The notes beneath the pieces were generated by a model, which was given only the letters and a program-made list of their open reading frames with translations, did no database searches and was not told the DNA's origin. From the IMG/VR virus record IMGVR_UViG_3300042319_003013, positions 1 through 64,000 of that record: a stretch of DNA of 64,000 bases. One strand, written 5' to 3'. The translations under genes were made by a program, and so were the position numbers. Within the stretch, counting starts at the first letter, position 1. Each line of letters begins with the position of its first letter. Shown here piece after piece: positions 44,901-51,968 of this stretch. This stretch comes from a virus.

Positions 44901-47900
44901 CAGACAATCCAAAAGGTCTATGTAGGTGATGAAAACCAGGCGATCTACGCATTTCGTGGTGGAGAAAACCAACTCGGGAAAGTACTCGGAGCTGTCGAGT
45001 TCCCACTCACAAAGTCGTGGCGCTTTGGTGCAAATATCGCAAATGAAGGCAACAAGTGGCTGAGCATGCTCGAGTCACCGTACCGTGTTATCGGTGGAAA
45101 CGCAGATCCGGGCGAACTCGTTCCAGAGGAATCGCTTTATGACACAGCTGATGCAATTCTTGTGCGTACAAATAGCGGCGGACTCTCCGCGATCTTTGAT
45201 CAGCTTCAGCGCGGACGCACTGTCGGCGTGACAAAGAACTACAAGAATGATCTTGTAAATCTCACAGACTCTGCGGAATACTTGCTCAACGGAGGCACCG
45301 GCACAAAGCCTAAGCCGATGCATCCAGAACTTGCACCGTTTAGGACATGGGCGGAGGTCAAGAAAGAGGCCGAAGACGAGAACAGCAACGCAAGCAATAA
45401 GCTTAAGTTGTTTGTTGGGCTGGTTGAGACTGAAGGCATCGATGGAATCCGTGGTCTCCTTGATCAACTGCATCTTGCCAAGAGCACAGGCGCAGCACTG
45501 AAGTCAGTCGACATTGACGATACAGACGTTGGCTCTGAAGGATCACTCGGCAAGGGCGTTGACTACACGATCGACGAAAACGGAATCGGCGTCTTTGGTA
45601 ACACGTTTGAGAACAAGTCAACGATCGCAAAGAACGGTTTCAAGTGGGACAAGTCAAAGGGCCAGTGGCGTCTTGAGACAACAAACCAAGACACTATCAG
45701 CAACGTACTCAAGAAACTGAGCGTCTCACTCAACGGTGGTGTCGCGCCGGCCGAGGCTGATGCCAAGCCGATCGACGTATTTATCACAACAGTCCACCAG
45801 GCGAAGGGTCTTGAGTGGGACAAGGTTCTGATCTGGACTGACTTCTGGGGCCCTCGTGTCAATAAGGCAACTGGCGAAGTTGAGATGCCAGATCCAGTAG
45901 AGTTCAGGATTGCATACGTTGCAGTTACACGTGCTAAGAAGCAACTAGGACGCGGTGCTCTTAGCTGGATCGATAGCTTTGTCAAGCAACCAGCAGAGCC
46001 TGCACCTGTTGAAGAGCCAAATGCTCCCGAAGTGCCTGTACCTTCAACAGAAGGTGAAGGCGGCGGTGGAGTTGAAGAGCCACCAGCACCAACACCTACA
46101 CCTTCCGATGGTGGAGATGACAACGAGCGCATCATCAAGTCTGTAAAGCAGGCGGTTAAAGATGCTGACGATACTCTTGAAGACTACTCAGATCGCAGTT
46201 CAAAAGATGAGAAGAATATCAAGAAGTTCCGTCAAGCCGTTAAAGACGCGCTCTACGCCTATGAAGGTGAACAGTACGTCGACGCTGAAGAGCGATTCCG
46301 CGATGCTGCCGAGCTTCTTGAACCTTACGCAGAGGTAGGCGCTGGGGACCTCCAGAGTCTGATGCTTCAGGCGGCAGATGCCGCAGATGCGATCCGCATT
46401 AGTAAACTTACTCCTAAAGAGACACCCGCTGAGCAACCTAAGCTTGATCCAGAGTGGCGTCCAGACGATGTACCTGCACCGCTAGGTGTAGTACCTACGG
46501 GCGAACAGCAGGCACCAGATGATGTTGCTCCAGAGCAGCTCGAGACAACCAACAATAACGTTGATATGTCGCAGGTGCTCCGCTACAAGGATGACTCCGA
46601 AAAAGCAGCTGACCTGCAGAACGCATTTGATGATGTTGAGAAATCACGTGACGAAGTAACGGGCGAAGACTCGGTACTCATGGCAACTGACCGCAACAAG
46701 ATCAAGAAGGCTGCTGAAGAGGTCCGACAGATCCGCGAGGCTCTTGCAAACGGAACAATGACAGACGATCAAGCACTCGCACGACTGAACGCGATCATTG
46801 ACTCACTACCAACATATGACATCTTCAGCGAGAGATACGTTGACATGGAGTCATTCAAGGACATGGTCAAGGCAGTAAAACGTTACATTGACGGTTCGGC
46901 ATACTGGCGTCCAACAGGAGCCGCTCTCCCACCGATCGACGCTGTCGACTCTAAGGGTCGCCCAGCAGGTTACGCGAAGGACGGCACAACGTTCCTCACA
47001 CCTGGCATGCGTGTCCGTACCAAGTTTGGTTACGCAGGTATCGTCGAGGAGTATGAAAAGACCTGGGGCGGTGTCAAGGTCCGCATGGAGATTGACCCAC
47101 GTCCAACAGAGCAGAAGGGTGCCTGGGGTCCGTACGTTGCGCGTCTGGCGTACAACACACGTGAACTTACCGTCATCGGTCCTGATGAAGATCCATACGT
47201 CGAGATCACACGTGAAAAGGGAAGCGAAAAGAAGAAGCCTAAGAATCTTGAACAGCAGATGGAGATCTGGAACAAGGTGCAGGCGGGCGAGATCGATCCA
47301 AAGGCTAAGAAATCAAAAGCTCCTAAGGGTGAACCACCAGCAGAAGGAGAAGGCGGTGTAGGCGTTGAACCTCCACCTAGTCCTCCAGAAGGCGACGGCG
47401 GCTCAGCGCTCCCAAAAGCTGAAGCCCCAGAGGGGGCAACAGAGGCTCCTGACGATATACCACCACCTCCACCATGGAATCCAGAAGTTTCAGAGACCCC
47501 CGACACAACAGTCGAGACTGGTGATGAAGCACCTGCACCAGAGCAAAACGCAATTGATCCAGAGGTGATGTCAGAGATGGTTGACAGTGCCCTCTCAGAC
47601 ATGCACGCAACTCTTCATGATCAGATCCGTGGAATGTCAGCGACTCTCGTAAAGATGCCTGTCAATGAGACAATGATGTCAATCGCAAACGTCGCAGGTC
47701 GTCCGATCGTGCTCGTCAACATCAACGGCGTCAGTGTTCCGTTCTACGCAAGCACAGGTTCGGGTGGAAAGACAAGTGTACCTACAAACAAGTGGTATCC
47801 GATATTTGGAATTAGTCCTCAGACAAGTTGGTTCAATAAAGGATTTACAGAAGAGCAGATCAACAACATGTATGACTCACCTGAGCTCAAAGCTGTTGCT

Positions 47901-50900
47901 GATTTTCTAAACGCAAATCTTGCAAATCCACTGGCGATGGTACCTGATATTCCTAAGGCAGCAGGCGAGCAAGAATACCAAGATCTACTCGCTGCGATAA
48001 ACACTGACATGGACACAACCAGCGGAAGCAGCGCAAAGTCTGCAAAGATCCTCAAGCAAAATATTGAGTCAACCGTCAACGACATCAAGACACCCGTAAT
48101 CAGGACGGGCTGGGATCCAACATTATTTAGAAGCGGTGATCAGTCAACATGGCCTAGGTTTTTGCTCATGGCAGATGGGATTACATCTAGACAAGACGTT
48201 GCCGCGGCTGTTCGTCACGGTATTGAGATGATATTTGAACGCCAAGAAGACGATGTCCGTAGTCAAGAAGAGATAAATAAAAATGCCGGAGCGTATTTTG
48301 CGCTTCTCGATCAAGCCATAAAAGAAAACGCGTCAGACATGTATCTCGGCGGAGACTTTGATAATTCAAAGAAAATGAAGCAACTTGCAGAAGACTGGGA
48401 TTTTGCACGGCCTTCATTGATGAATCTTGACATGTTTATTGATCAGATGCTAAACGCCTCAACTGATCCACAGGTTAAGAAGTGGAAAGACCGCATACAA
48501 TACATGGACGCAACTGAAGAAAGTGACTATAGACTATCTCTGCGTGAAGGCGCAAGACTCGTGACAAGTGACAAGATAAAGCTGCACGGGAAATCTAATT
48601 CAGAAGTCACACCTGCAGGTAGACCTCCTGTTGTCATTAAAGATCCAAAGCCTATATCTTCATCTGGACTTACTGGCATTCCTTCTCTAATGGAGGCTGT
48701 CTCTACTGTTGTAGATCGCCCAGATCAGTACAAAGAACGCGGAGTATCAGCGGCTGTCGACAGTACAGATATTGAAGATCTTGACATCCGTGCATCAACA
48801 ATCATTACGCCAGACGGCGAGCGCAAGTTGCGCCTTCGATTCAAACTTACGTCCTGGCGCGGAGCGGAAGTTACACAAGAAATCTCATCTAATCTAGGTC
48901 AAGCTGGAAGTTTGTTTAGAGCAGAGGCGCCGCAAATTGAACGTGTAAGCGTTGCTGAAAACGGCGACATTGTTCTCTCAGGTGAAAGTGTTGTAAATAA
49001 CTGGGGCGGAGCGGTATTCAATAACGGCAGAATGTTTGTCTCAGATAGCGAAGATACAGGCAATCCGTGGTCAATAAATATCATGCGTGCAAATGACGAC
49101 AATAGTCTTGAACCACTTGACGCACAATATGAATCAGCGCCTGCAGCATTCCACAACCAGGTGATCATTGATCTTCCAATTGACGCCGAGCAGTCTGATA
49201 TCGAAGAGGCGCTCCGCGCGGCCGGTGTACGTGATGTGCGCGCCGCGCAACAGCAAGACACAAAGTCGCTTATTGAAAACAGACTGCTGTCGCTGTTCGA
49301 CTCTCAGACTGACCCAAACATCAACATTACAGACCAAGATCGTCGTGATAAGAAACTTGAAAAGATCAAAGAACGCTGGGGAGTAGAAGCAGCAGATGTG
49401 TTCCCGCGTATCGGGTCTCATGGACGCATTGAGTATATGCTTCCAGACAATGTGGCGTTTCTTATGCAAGAAGATACAGGCATAAAAGGCTTTAAGCACA
49501 ACTTAAGTCTTGAAAAAGCAGTTGCAAATCTTGTTGATACACAGAGCAGACCACCGACCCCAGAAGAACTTATACAGGTAACTACAAACGCAATTGTTGA
49601 CGTAGTAACAAACGGACTAGTTGCAACAGTTTCTCGAGTACAAGAAGGTCTCAACTATAAGGGAATGTCCTCGACTGAAGACCTATGGACAGGCGGGGCT
49701 GACTACGTGTTTCTTAGGCCGACAAAGCATGACGAAAATAGCACGCTAGAAGTCATGGGCGGATTTAACGCAAACAGTGAAGGAAGTATCTGGTGGCCAG
49801 CAACTGACATCTTTGAGCGATCAGATCTATATGCAAACATAGACGACCTGTACGGCAAGCGTGTCCCTGGAACAGATATCTTAAGGGCAGTCAAGTACGA
49901 AGGCCAGGAAGCGATGGTTAAGCACGGTGTTCCAATTACAAAGGACGCGCAGATTGTTGTGTCACAACTTGTTCGTGACCGCGCAATTAAAATGCTAAAG
50001 GAACGTGGGATTACTGAGATAGACGGAACTCCGATAGAGGAAATTATCTTGACTGCTGGATCAAAAATCTTAGAAGATAGAAGAGGAAGTAAAGACAGCG
50101 CTAAAGGACAGTTGCTGCGTTTTGCAGAAGAAAACCTCACAGAAGCATTTACAGAGGCGGGTGGAAGTGAAACTGTAGACTTTAATGACCTTGCGGCGAT
50201 GCTTACATATACGGGATCAGATCTGCACTATCAACCCGCGCCTGCAGGATCCGTGGCAGTAGCTGCAAAATATATGTTTACAGTTGACATGGGGTTAGAT
50301 CCTTTTGAAATAGAAAACACAAGACAGTTACCGCAGATCATTGTTAGGTATCCAGACGGGCACTACTACACGCACGACGCAGGCAGTGCAGGCGCCGTTT
50401 TATCTGGAGACGCGTACGTGGAGCCAATGTTGGCCAGTGACGTAAATGTATTGAGAAATAAAGTTGCTGAATACAACTCTCCGTTTGACAGGCAGGAAGA
50501 GGAAGGCAAGGTCGACTGGTTGCCGTTTTCTGGAAACCATGCTGTAACTAACGCAGGTGGATACGACACAATGCTTAGGGCGGAGATAGTTATTCCGTTT
50601 GGGCAGGAAAACGCAGGCAATCCAACCGGAGAAGACTACGCTGATATCTTAGACAGGTACAAACTTGTTGACGAGATCATTAAAAAAGTTGCAAAGATGA
50701 AGTCATTTGAAATGTACAGTGCGGCTAGAGGCATGCTTTTGCCCATGTACGCCAACACAAGGGACAGGAACCTGCAGTCATATATCATGCAACAGCTTAT
50801 AAACCTAACGCTGTACACTGGACGCACTGTGCCACCAATGCCCGTCACCTCGGCTGGTGAAGAGAAAGACACAAACATGCTTCCACTGCCTGACTACGAC

Positions 50901-51221
50901 GAGTTTGCAAAGTACGGTAACTACCTCAACCGCGCCGGCACGCAGGCCGTACTTGAAAATGTCGACGGTGAATACGCCGGCTGGCTGCGTGCAGCATACT
51001 CGGCAAAGATCATTCGTGACTTTGATGACCAAGGTCTTCCGATTAGAAGCTACATGGAGATCACGACTGACCGTGATGGTGGTCTGTCGTTCCAACTCAA
51101 GGAGAACAGTGGCTTTAAGTGGGACCCAAATAAACGAGAAATAACGTTCTCAAGTCGCGGAATTATGTATAAAATTAGGGCGATACAGCCTGATGAGAAG
51201 CTTAACAGAATTCAACTATAG
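35976..51221 (+). CDS. Giant polyvalent head-associated protein (5081 residues)
   Basis: One uninterrupted frame. N-terminus (1-210) with DLLSVGHPLST and RDRFGRF tags. WYL-like modules at about 618-690, 718-786, 821-885 and 1205-1278. Two small ferredoxin-like modules (about 1390-1455, 1490-1555). ADP-ribosyltransferase-like region (about 1905-2025, LYRSIGV ... EQEHLGTGEF). Kinase-like domain (about 2060-2260: GGVYEDSEGNRYYVK, DAWLSNYDVIG, RVDQGGVL). DEDDh exonuclease (about 2415-2610: FDYESTG, PFDLEIL, WHRADADA). UvrD-like helicase (about 2744-3340: AGTGKT, FFDEAQD, VHQAKGLEWDKV, YVAVTRAK). The remaining 1700 residues have Pro/Glu linkers and unassigned domains. Likely packaged in the head and ejected with the DNA. 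Confidence 0.8.
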   Translation: MSNKKKRTQLSTAELLRLRSSIITMLDTANKSIQPERQVTLASAIEVANREIRKEVYGSNSTRAFSALRAVSGFIALSSKNKVSTSSLENSDLLSVGHPLSTRAHAMTASALRHARARWIAADDLIIDDDIRALVASAHSYEHGSFERKHAFARIAALGPGVVPITAAVDLEPIIAVLGFGLGGNSRAARSARARMQRRDRFGRFAFMGGGWKFNIFKSGKHSYVSGKVVGMSGVDDIEVEIKDDKNIPNGVYAVPAKKGQSAKAIIKKSYLKDTPEVAVSREDQKYAVNFSSMRKLDAPTGWTPTQASQPNHVAFMSADGYRVEIPINKDGQQEITGARKASVFRAVGNQKIGMADGWDSVELTALTDQDQYEKFLNSKQGQKLLSQGGWGVDVVQEDIGEDKFKPAGETTGPGDRPGPVPPAVQRMADEENKRAAEEKAQLEKPASQLEKADVKSVSVDWKTDGEPVTQEGLDAWKQEFAPGVDIKLQDDGSVKLTGSESNLRNALDKATDGDYNATDYIMDSAQLESMGVPTDRVLLDVEKMKNAVKGLTYKQLMDTGVKEYKMASKNVGAYWFTEDEVYDAEKDGFRLTGEERGGGKAMVDIPSYATPSGNLVDFAGDTSMSKIGAVMQAYRNGDVLRFKYNGKDREVQPSGNTYTNKKTGETNFVGFDHAIGEERTFTISKMDAPSPKKEAKKEKAKIITMPEADRGKAPQFIKPDSTPEEVVDQMQKAIDGQYPVKFGYGGKDRTFRPERIYTSPKTGKTNIVGFSETDGEGRTFTADKVTGVSTPEAPAGWDVKRDEVQPSAAENVIDLNPKEVNKIADIKKFVQDAIDNDQKLHFMYSDKDRVVTPEGVWQNGQTGRTNLKAKDSDGTSKNFAWDKIVAPKPSSRTKWPEPPDGIPAEAWDDLPWENLPNIPDDKELRPDQIWSGPDENFKLGPDGELIPLEPPKYEPLPEIYKLGPDGKRIIDPSLDKPMADVPQGTTAEGWDIRIAGMYGGEANAWTHIPPADEYGEDHSITEAVQKDGKSKFEVWRKGIWLGEGNNKQIATTDTLAEAAEAVKADMPNAEAIAIKNGKREPKATRQEKLQREREKFQERLDDPGNWEQKPVGIPTTSYEWTYVGPTPDFDEYPELMQDLLAAREEKGLQSAEDSRPIPDSDERAGAPSRPSAAPAGPAKMEKTKPGQPTLFAEPPEISPEIQRLVDAANDLRDTPTANLPAIIEKSIEEKKDVAFDFNDKLRVVTPEEIVENKAGKKQLKGFSKTDGEDRTFTIDKMNKPAADTNVKVDDIVNMPQDELDRLVDAAWPTPTAATPAYEEKVSEFDRQIADLNRKIETMKNVLNGPDSPDGKLHKRAKSNLDRLQQSKDKLSFDRINNNFEEKPAATTTRRLAVLPEGRSNEDIISEFEEDIPGGKARFTGDAQNGYPVFEFDIPAGEEERFNDWFGEDNIEDFPTGDAVAFAEKYNIPMGDNTELKNGNPGTSFEVDVAFEEGTLDDVLKDFKAKFPEGEADVVVSEGAGGGWPIVDFSVPEGREEDFGKWYNGDLADSDNIAGDLDEPVDENLFGGEPDAEDMGTFNDEAFDSMYTTPEGAYKPNIFEFYKPEGRTNQDSADYTDDPRVLSGKFSEDELVRALRDAVLPSDSGPANGYGNLPFESGDEPVKAEALFEALEQTGMDAGFLLAGIFDSASPDKSKKNQLNYVDTINTPPAGSPSAAIPLSDRLAQTRAAQAINGELGKPENAITAFRLINQHKETNPNIQDLAQELISRGINGLDLSQEGDADAQLARDLDTYLPWAFSESAEEREAFQSYWGLMLSIDGGDSDLEDWQHPGSRAIILDALERLTGGDGGKAMEMYYQLYEDFGGFKDLVDSKKAIADGVDDLESDTPAAGLFRLVAAAKEVSEIPLYRSIGVNANSELFKKYTTPGFVVSFDPRPFTETDLTTGEIGAVGFSPTNPNDVRIVFEVAAGEIDSVSLNGFSWYDQEQEHLGTGEFIVDSVREQPAVLKPGQNEYIITLKRATEDALKKAYGQPTEAEAPEVVEAPEAPTQGTAPREYGDVSDWKRVAGQAGSNQGGVYEDSEGNRYYVKTARSQDHADVETLGSALYRELGIPATDVGLGTRDGALQIISPMIPNATSGMDDYINDPEFLGKLHEGFAIDAWLSNYDVIGMVYDNVVADGDGNPIRVDQGGVLVWRARGSRKEWFGPEVAELDSMRDPGMNPTASDVFGSMTAADIKKSGEKLLNITPSRIDEIVDSIVNSPKENELLKDMLKRRRQSILDQLGIKDTTVDPFAERVPLTESIGYAAQDLQPGDVAEGDSFVIERVFRDQMTPKNKVSVQGYFPGHESQRKEWNETTIIPVARGGTIPPKGDKPALHRPKAPRKPSPGAFTGKMAELLKDAKTWEEAAAIIRKTPIMFFDYESTGLPGPEKGGRNQPVQIGGTFVADGEVRAQFSSYMNPEHELSDWSAKNLKQMDGSPVTDEWLTTQPSMKDAHQQFLDFVKEHAGDEVILGGQYTPFDLEILQRVLSANGLSINIVGTIDSKDLAEGTLPKWNSKTQFGASQVSEKDGKRRASNSLGPVAEFLEVKLPDWHRADADAQASWEITDAMLTRAINNPDTTPTTLLNVDGAFEAKQQEIADYENAYAKYEADLAEYVAAKAIAASWNCGGAGLTAAVGPANGPCSVPSVEQMIREAQPLPIGEIDPDGVAGGSTSNESSMVDAQEIDTPSQDGVDTNDPYKDEQFKPTEEQRAILDAIMEGKNVVVQALAGTGKTATLLLAGKRKKKEAAQERGVYIAFNKSAQLEAEERFRKAGLTNIEVITNDAIATRWAPKDIVKKLDKNPELSYYKDIDKYLGITEFEGPGAQGYGLYEAHKFFMEAMRKYLISADPEIGPQHFDIPEQDVKPWMLDIVNKMWEDYKDPNGKLRMDNTIITKMWALSNPDLGEIGSGLKQAVDFIFFDEAQDINPVSGKVIADQTIQKVYVGDENQAIYAFRGGENQLGKVLGAVEFPLTKSWRFGANIANEGNKWLSMLESPYRVIGGNADPGELVPEESLYDTADAILVRTNSGGLSAIFDQLQRGRTVGVTKNYKNDLVNLTDSAEYLLNGGTGTKPKPMHPELAPFRTWAEVKKEAEDENSNASNKLKLFVGLVETEGIDGIRGLLDQLHLAKSTGAALKSVDIDDTDVGSEGSLGKGVDYTIDENGIGVFGNTFENKSTIAKNGFKWDKSKGQWRLETTNQDTISNVLKKLSVSLNGGVAPAEADAKPIDVFITTVHQAKGLEWDKVLIWTDFWGPRVNKATGEVEMPDPVEFRIAYVAVTRAKKQLGRGALSWIDSFVKQPAEPAPVEEPNAPEVPVPSTEGEGGGGVEEPPAPTPTPSDGGDDNERIIKSVKQAVKDADDTLEDYSDRSSKDEKNIKKFRQAVKDALYAYEGEQYVDAEERFRDAAELLEPYAEVGAGDLQSLMLQAADAADAIRISKLTPKETPAEQPKLDPEWRPDDVPAPLGVVPTGEQQAPDDVAPEQLETTNNNVDMSQVLRYKDDSEKAADLQNAFDDVEKSRDEVTGEDSVLMATDRNKIKKAAEEVRQIREALANGTMTDDQALARLNAIIDSLPTYDIFSERYVDMESFKDMVKAVKRYIDGSAYWRPTGAALPPIDAVDSKGRPAGYAKDGTTFLTPGMRVRTKFGYAGIVEEYEKTWGGVKVRMEIDPRPTEQKGAWGPYVARLAYNTRELTVIGPDEDPYVEITREKGSEKKKPKNLEQQMEIWNKVQAGEIDPKAKKSKAPKGEPPAEGEGGVGVEPPPSPPEGDGGSALPKAEAPEGATEAPDDIPPPPPWNPEVSETPDTTVETGDEAPAPEQNAIDPEVMSEMVDSALSDMHATLHDQIRGMSATLVKMPVNETMMSIANVAGRPIVLVNINGVSVPFYASTGSGGKTSVPTNKWYPIFGISPQTSWFNKGFTEEQINNMYDSPELKAVADFLNANLANPLAMVPDIPKAAGEQEYQDLLAAINTDMDTTSGSSAKSAKILKQNIESTVNDIKTPVIRTGWDPTLFRSGDQSTWPRFLLMADGITSRQDVAAAVRHGIEMIFERQEDDVRSQEEINKNAGAYFALLDQAIKENASDMYLGGDFDNSKKMKQLAEDWDFARPSLMNLDMFIDQMLNASTDPQVKKWKDRIQYMDATEESDYRLSLREGARLVTSDKIKLHGKSNSEVTPAGRPPVVIKDPKPISSSGLTGIPSLMEAVSTVVDRPDQYKERGVSAAVDSTDIEDLDIRASTIITPDGERKLRLRFKLTSWRGAEVTQEISSNLGQAGSLFRAEAPQIERVSVAENGDIVLSGESVVNNWGGAVFNNGRMFVSDSEDTGNPWSINIMRANDDNSLEPLDAQYESAPAAFHNQVIIDLPIDAEQSDIEEALRAAGVRDVRAAQQQDTKSLIENRLLSLFDSQTDPNINITDQDRRDKKLEKIKERWGVEAADVFPRIGSHGRIEYMLPDNVAFLMQEDTGIKGFKHNLSLEKAVANLVDTQSRPPTPEELIQVTTNAIVDVVTNGLVATVSRVQEGLNYKGMSSTEDLWTGGADYVFLRPTKHDENSTLEVMGGFNANSEGSIWWPATDIFERSDLYANIDDLYGKRVPGTDILRAVKYEGQEAMVKHGVPITKDAQIVVSQLVRDRAIKMLKERGITEIDGTPIEEIILTAGSKILEDRRGSKDSAKGQLLRFAEENLTEAFTEAGGSETVDFNDLAAMLTYTGSDLHYQPAPAGSVAVAAKYMFTVDMGLDPFEIENTRQLPQIIVRYPDGHYYTHDAGSAGAVLSGDAYVEPMLASDVNVLRNKVAEYNSPFDRQEEEGKVDWLPFSGNHAVTNAGGYDTMLRAEIVIPFGQENAGNPTGEDYADILDRYKLVDEIIKKVAKMKSFEMYSAARGMLLPMYANTRDRNLQSYIMQQLINLTLYTGRTVPPMPVTSAGEEKDTNMLPLPDYDEFAKYGNYLNRAGTQAVLENVDGEYAGWLRAAYSAKIIRDFDDQGLPIRSYMEITTDRDGGLSFQLKENSGFKWDPNKREITFSSRGIMYKIRAIQPDEKLNRIQL

Positions 51222-51236
51222 CACAGGAAAGAGCAC

Positions 51237-51968
51237 ATGGCAGAAGACACAAAAGCACTTGACACATGGCCAACTGAGATCAAAGAAGATGAAGATCTTT
51301 ACGTCCTTGTAGACGATAACTACGACGTCCAATATCTCATGTTTGCCTGTCCAAGTAAGGGCGGATTGCTCATGCGCGACAACGGTACATGGAACAAGAT
51401 TGATACATACCAGTTCTATGAAGATCACAGCGGCGAGTTTACGATCGATGAAGTAGAAGTAGATTACGTCAAGTACTACGACTCGTTTGACATGCGAGGC
51501 GAAAAACCACGCTACGAGGTAGATGACGAAGGAAACCACAACTACGCGCTTACGGCCGCGGCGCCAGCAAAGTGCCCTCCAGCCACCCAGGACATTGCGC
51601 TAAACATCAAGTACCGTCAGAACGCGATCGATACCGCAGGCTACGGGCCGCTAAATCCGGCAGAGCCAAATGAAGAGTTTTGGCAGGCAAAAGCTGACAG
51701 GTGGTCTGTCACGATCGATGACGCGAAGAAAAGCCTCTGCGGAAACTGCGCGGTATTCATTATTACAAAGCAGATGCGTGACTGCATCGCTGGGGGACTG
51801 GAGCAGGGTGGATCAAGCGAACAGAACGCCTGGGACGCAATCGACATCGCAGAACTAGGGTATTGTGAGGCTTTCGACTTCAAGTGTGCGGCCTCGCGTA
51901 CATGTGATGCCTGGGTAGCAGGCGGTCCTGTACAAGATAAAGTACAAGCAGATGAAGGTGCTAAATAG
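51237..51968 (+). CDS. Cys-rich head-region protein
   Basis: 243 residues. Acidic N-terminal half; C-terminal half with LCGNCAVF, MRDC, LGYCEAFDFKCAASRTCDAW: seven Cys in a conserved phage pattern that suggests an iron-sulfur or zinc site. It follows the giant gene by 15 nt (AGGAAAGAG before ATG) and directly precedes the protease fusion. Function unknown, probably a head accessory. Confidence 0.65.
   Translation: MAEDTKALDTWPTEIKEDEDLYVLVDDNYDVQYLMFACPSKGGLLMRDNGTWNKIDTYQFYEDHSGEFTIDEVEVDYVKYYDSFDMRGEKPRYEVDDEGNHNYALTAAAPAKCPPATQDIALNIKYRQNAIDTAGYGPLNPAEPNEEFWQAKADRWSVTIDDAKKSLCGNCAVFIITKQMRDCIAGGLEQGGSSEQNAWDAIDIAELGYCEAFDFKCAASRTCDAWVAGGPVQDKVQADEGAK

Noticed and set aside
44513-45473. 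Long antisense and alternate-frame readings across the giant gene and other head genes
   Set aside because: They are biased low-complexity shadows (Ser/Arg/Leu-rich) of strongly supported plus-strand genes, with no ribosome binding sites or promoters.
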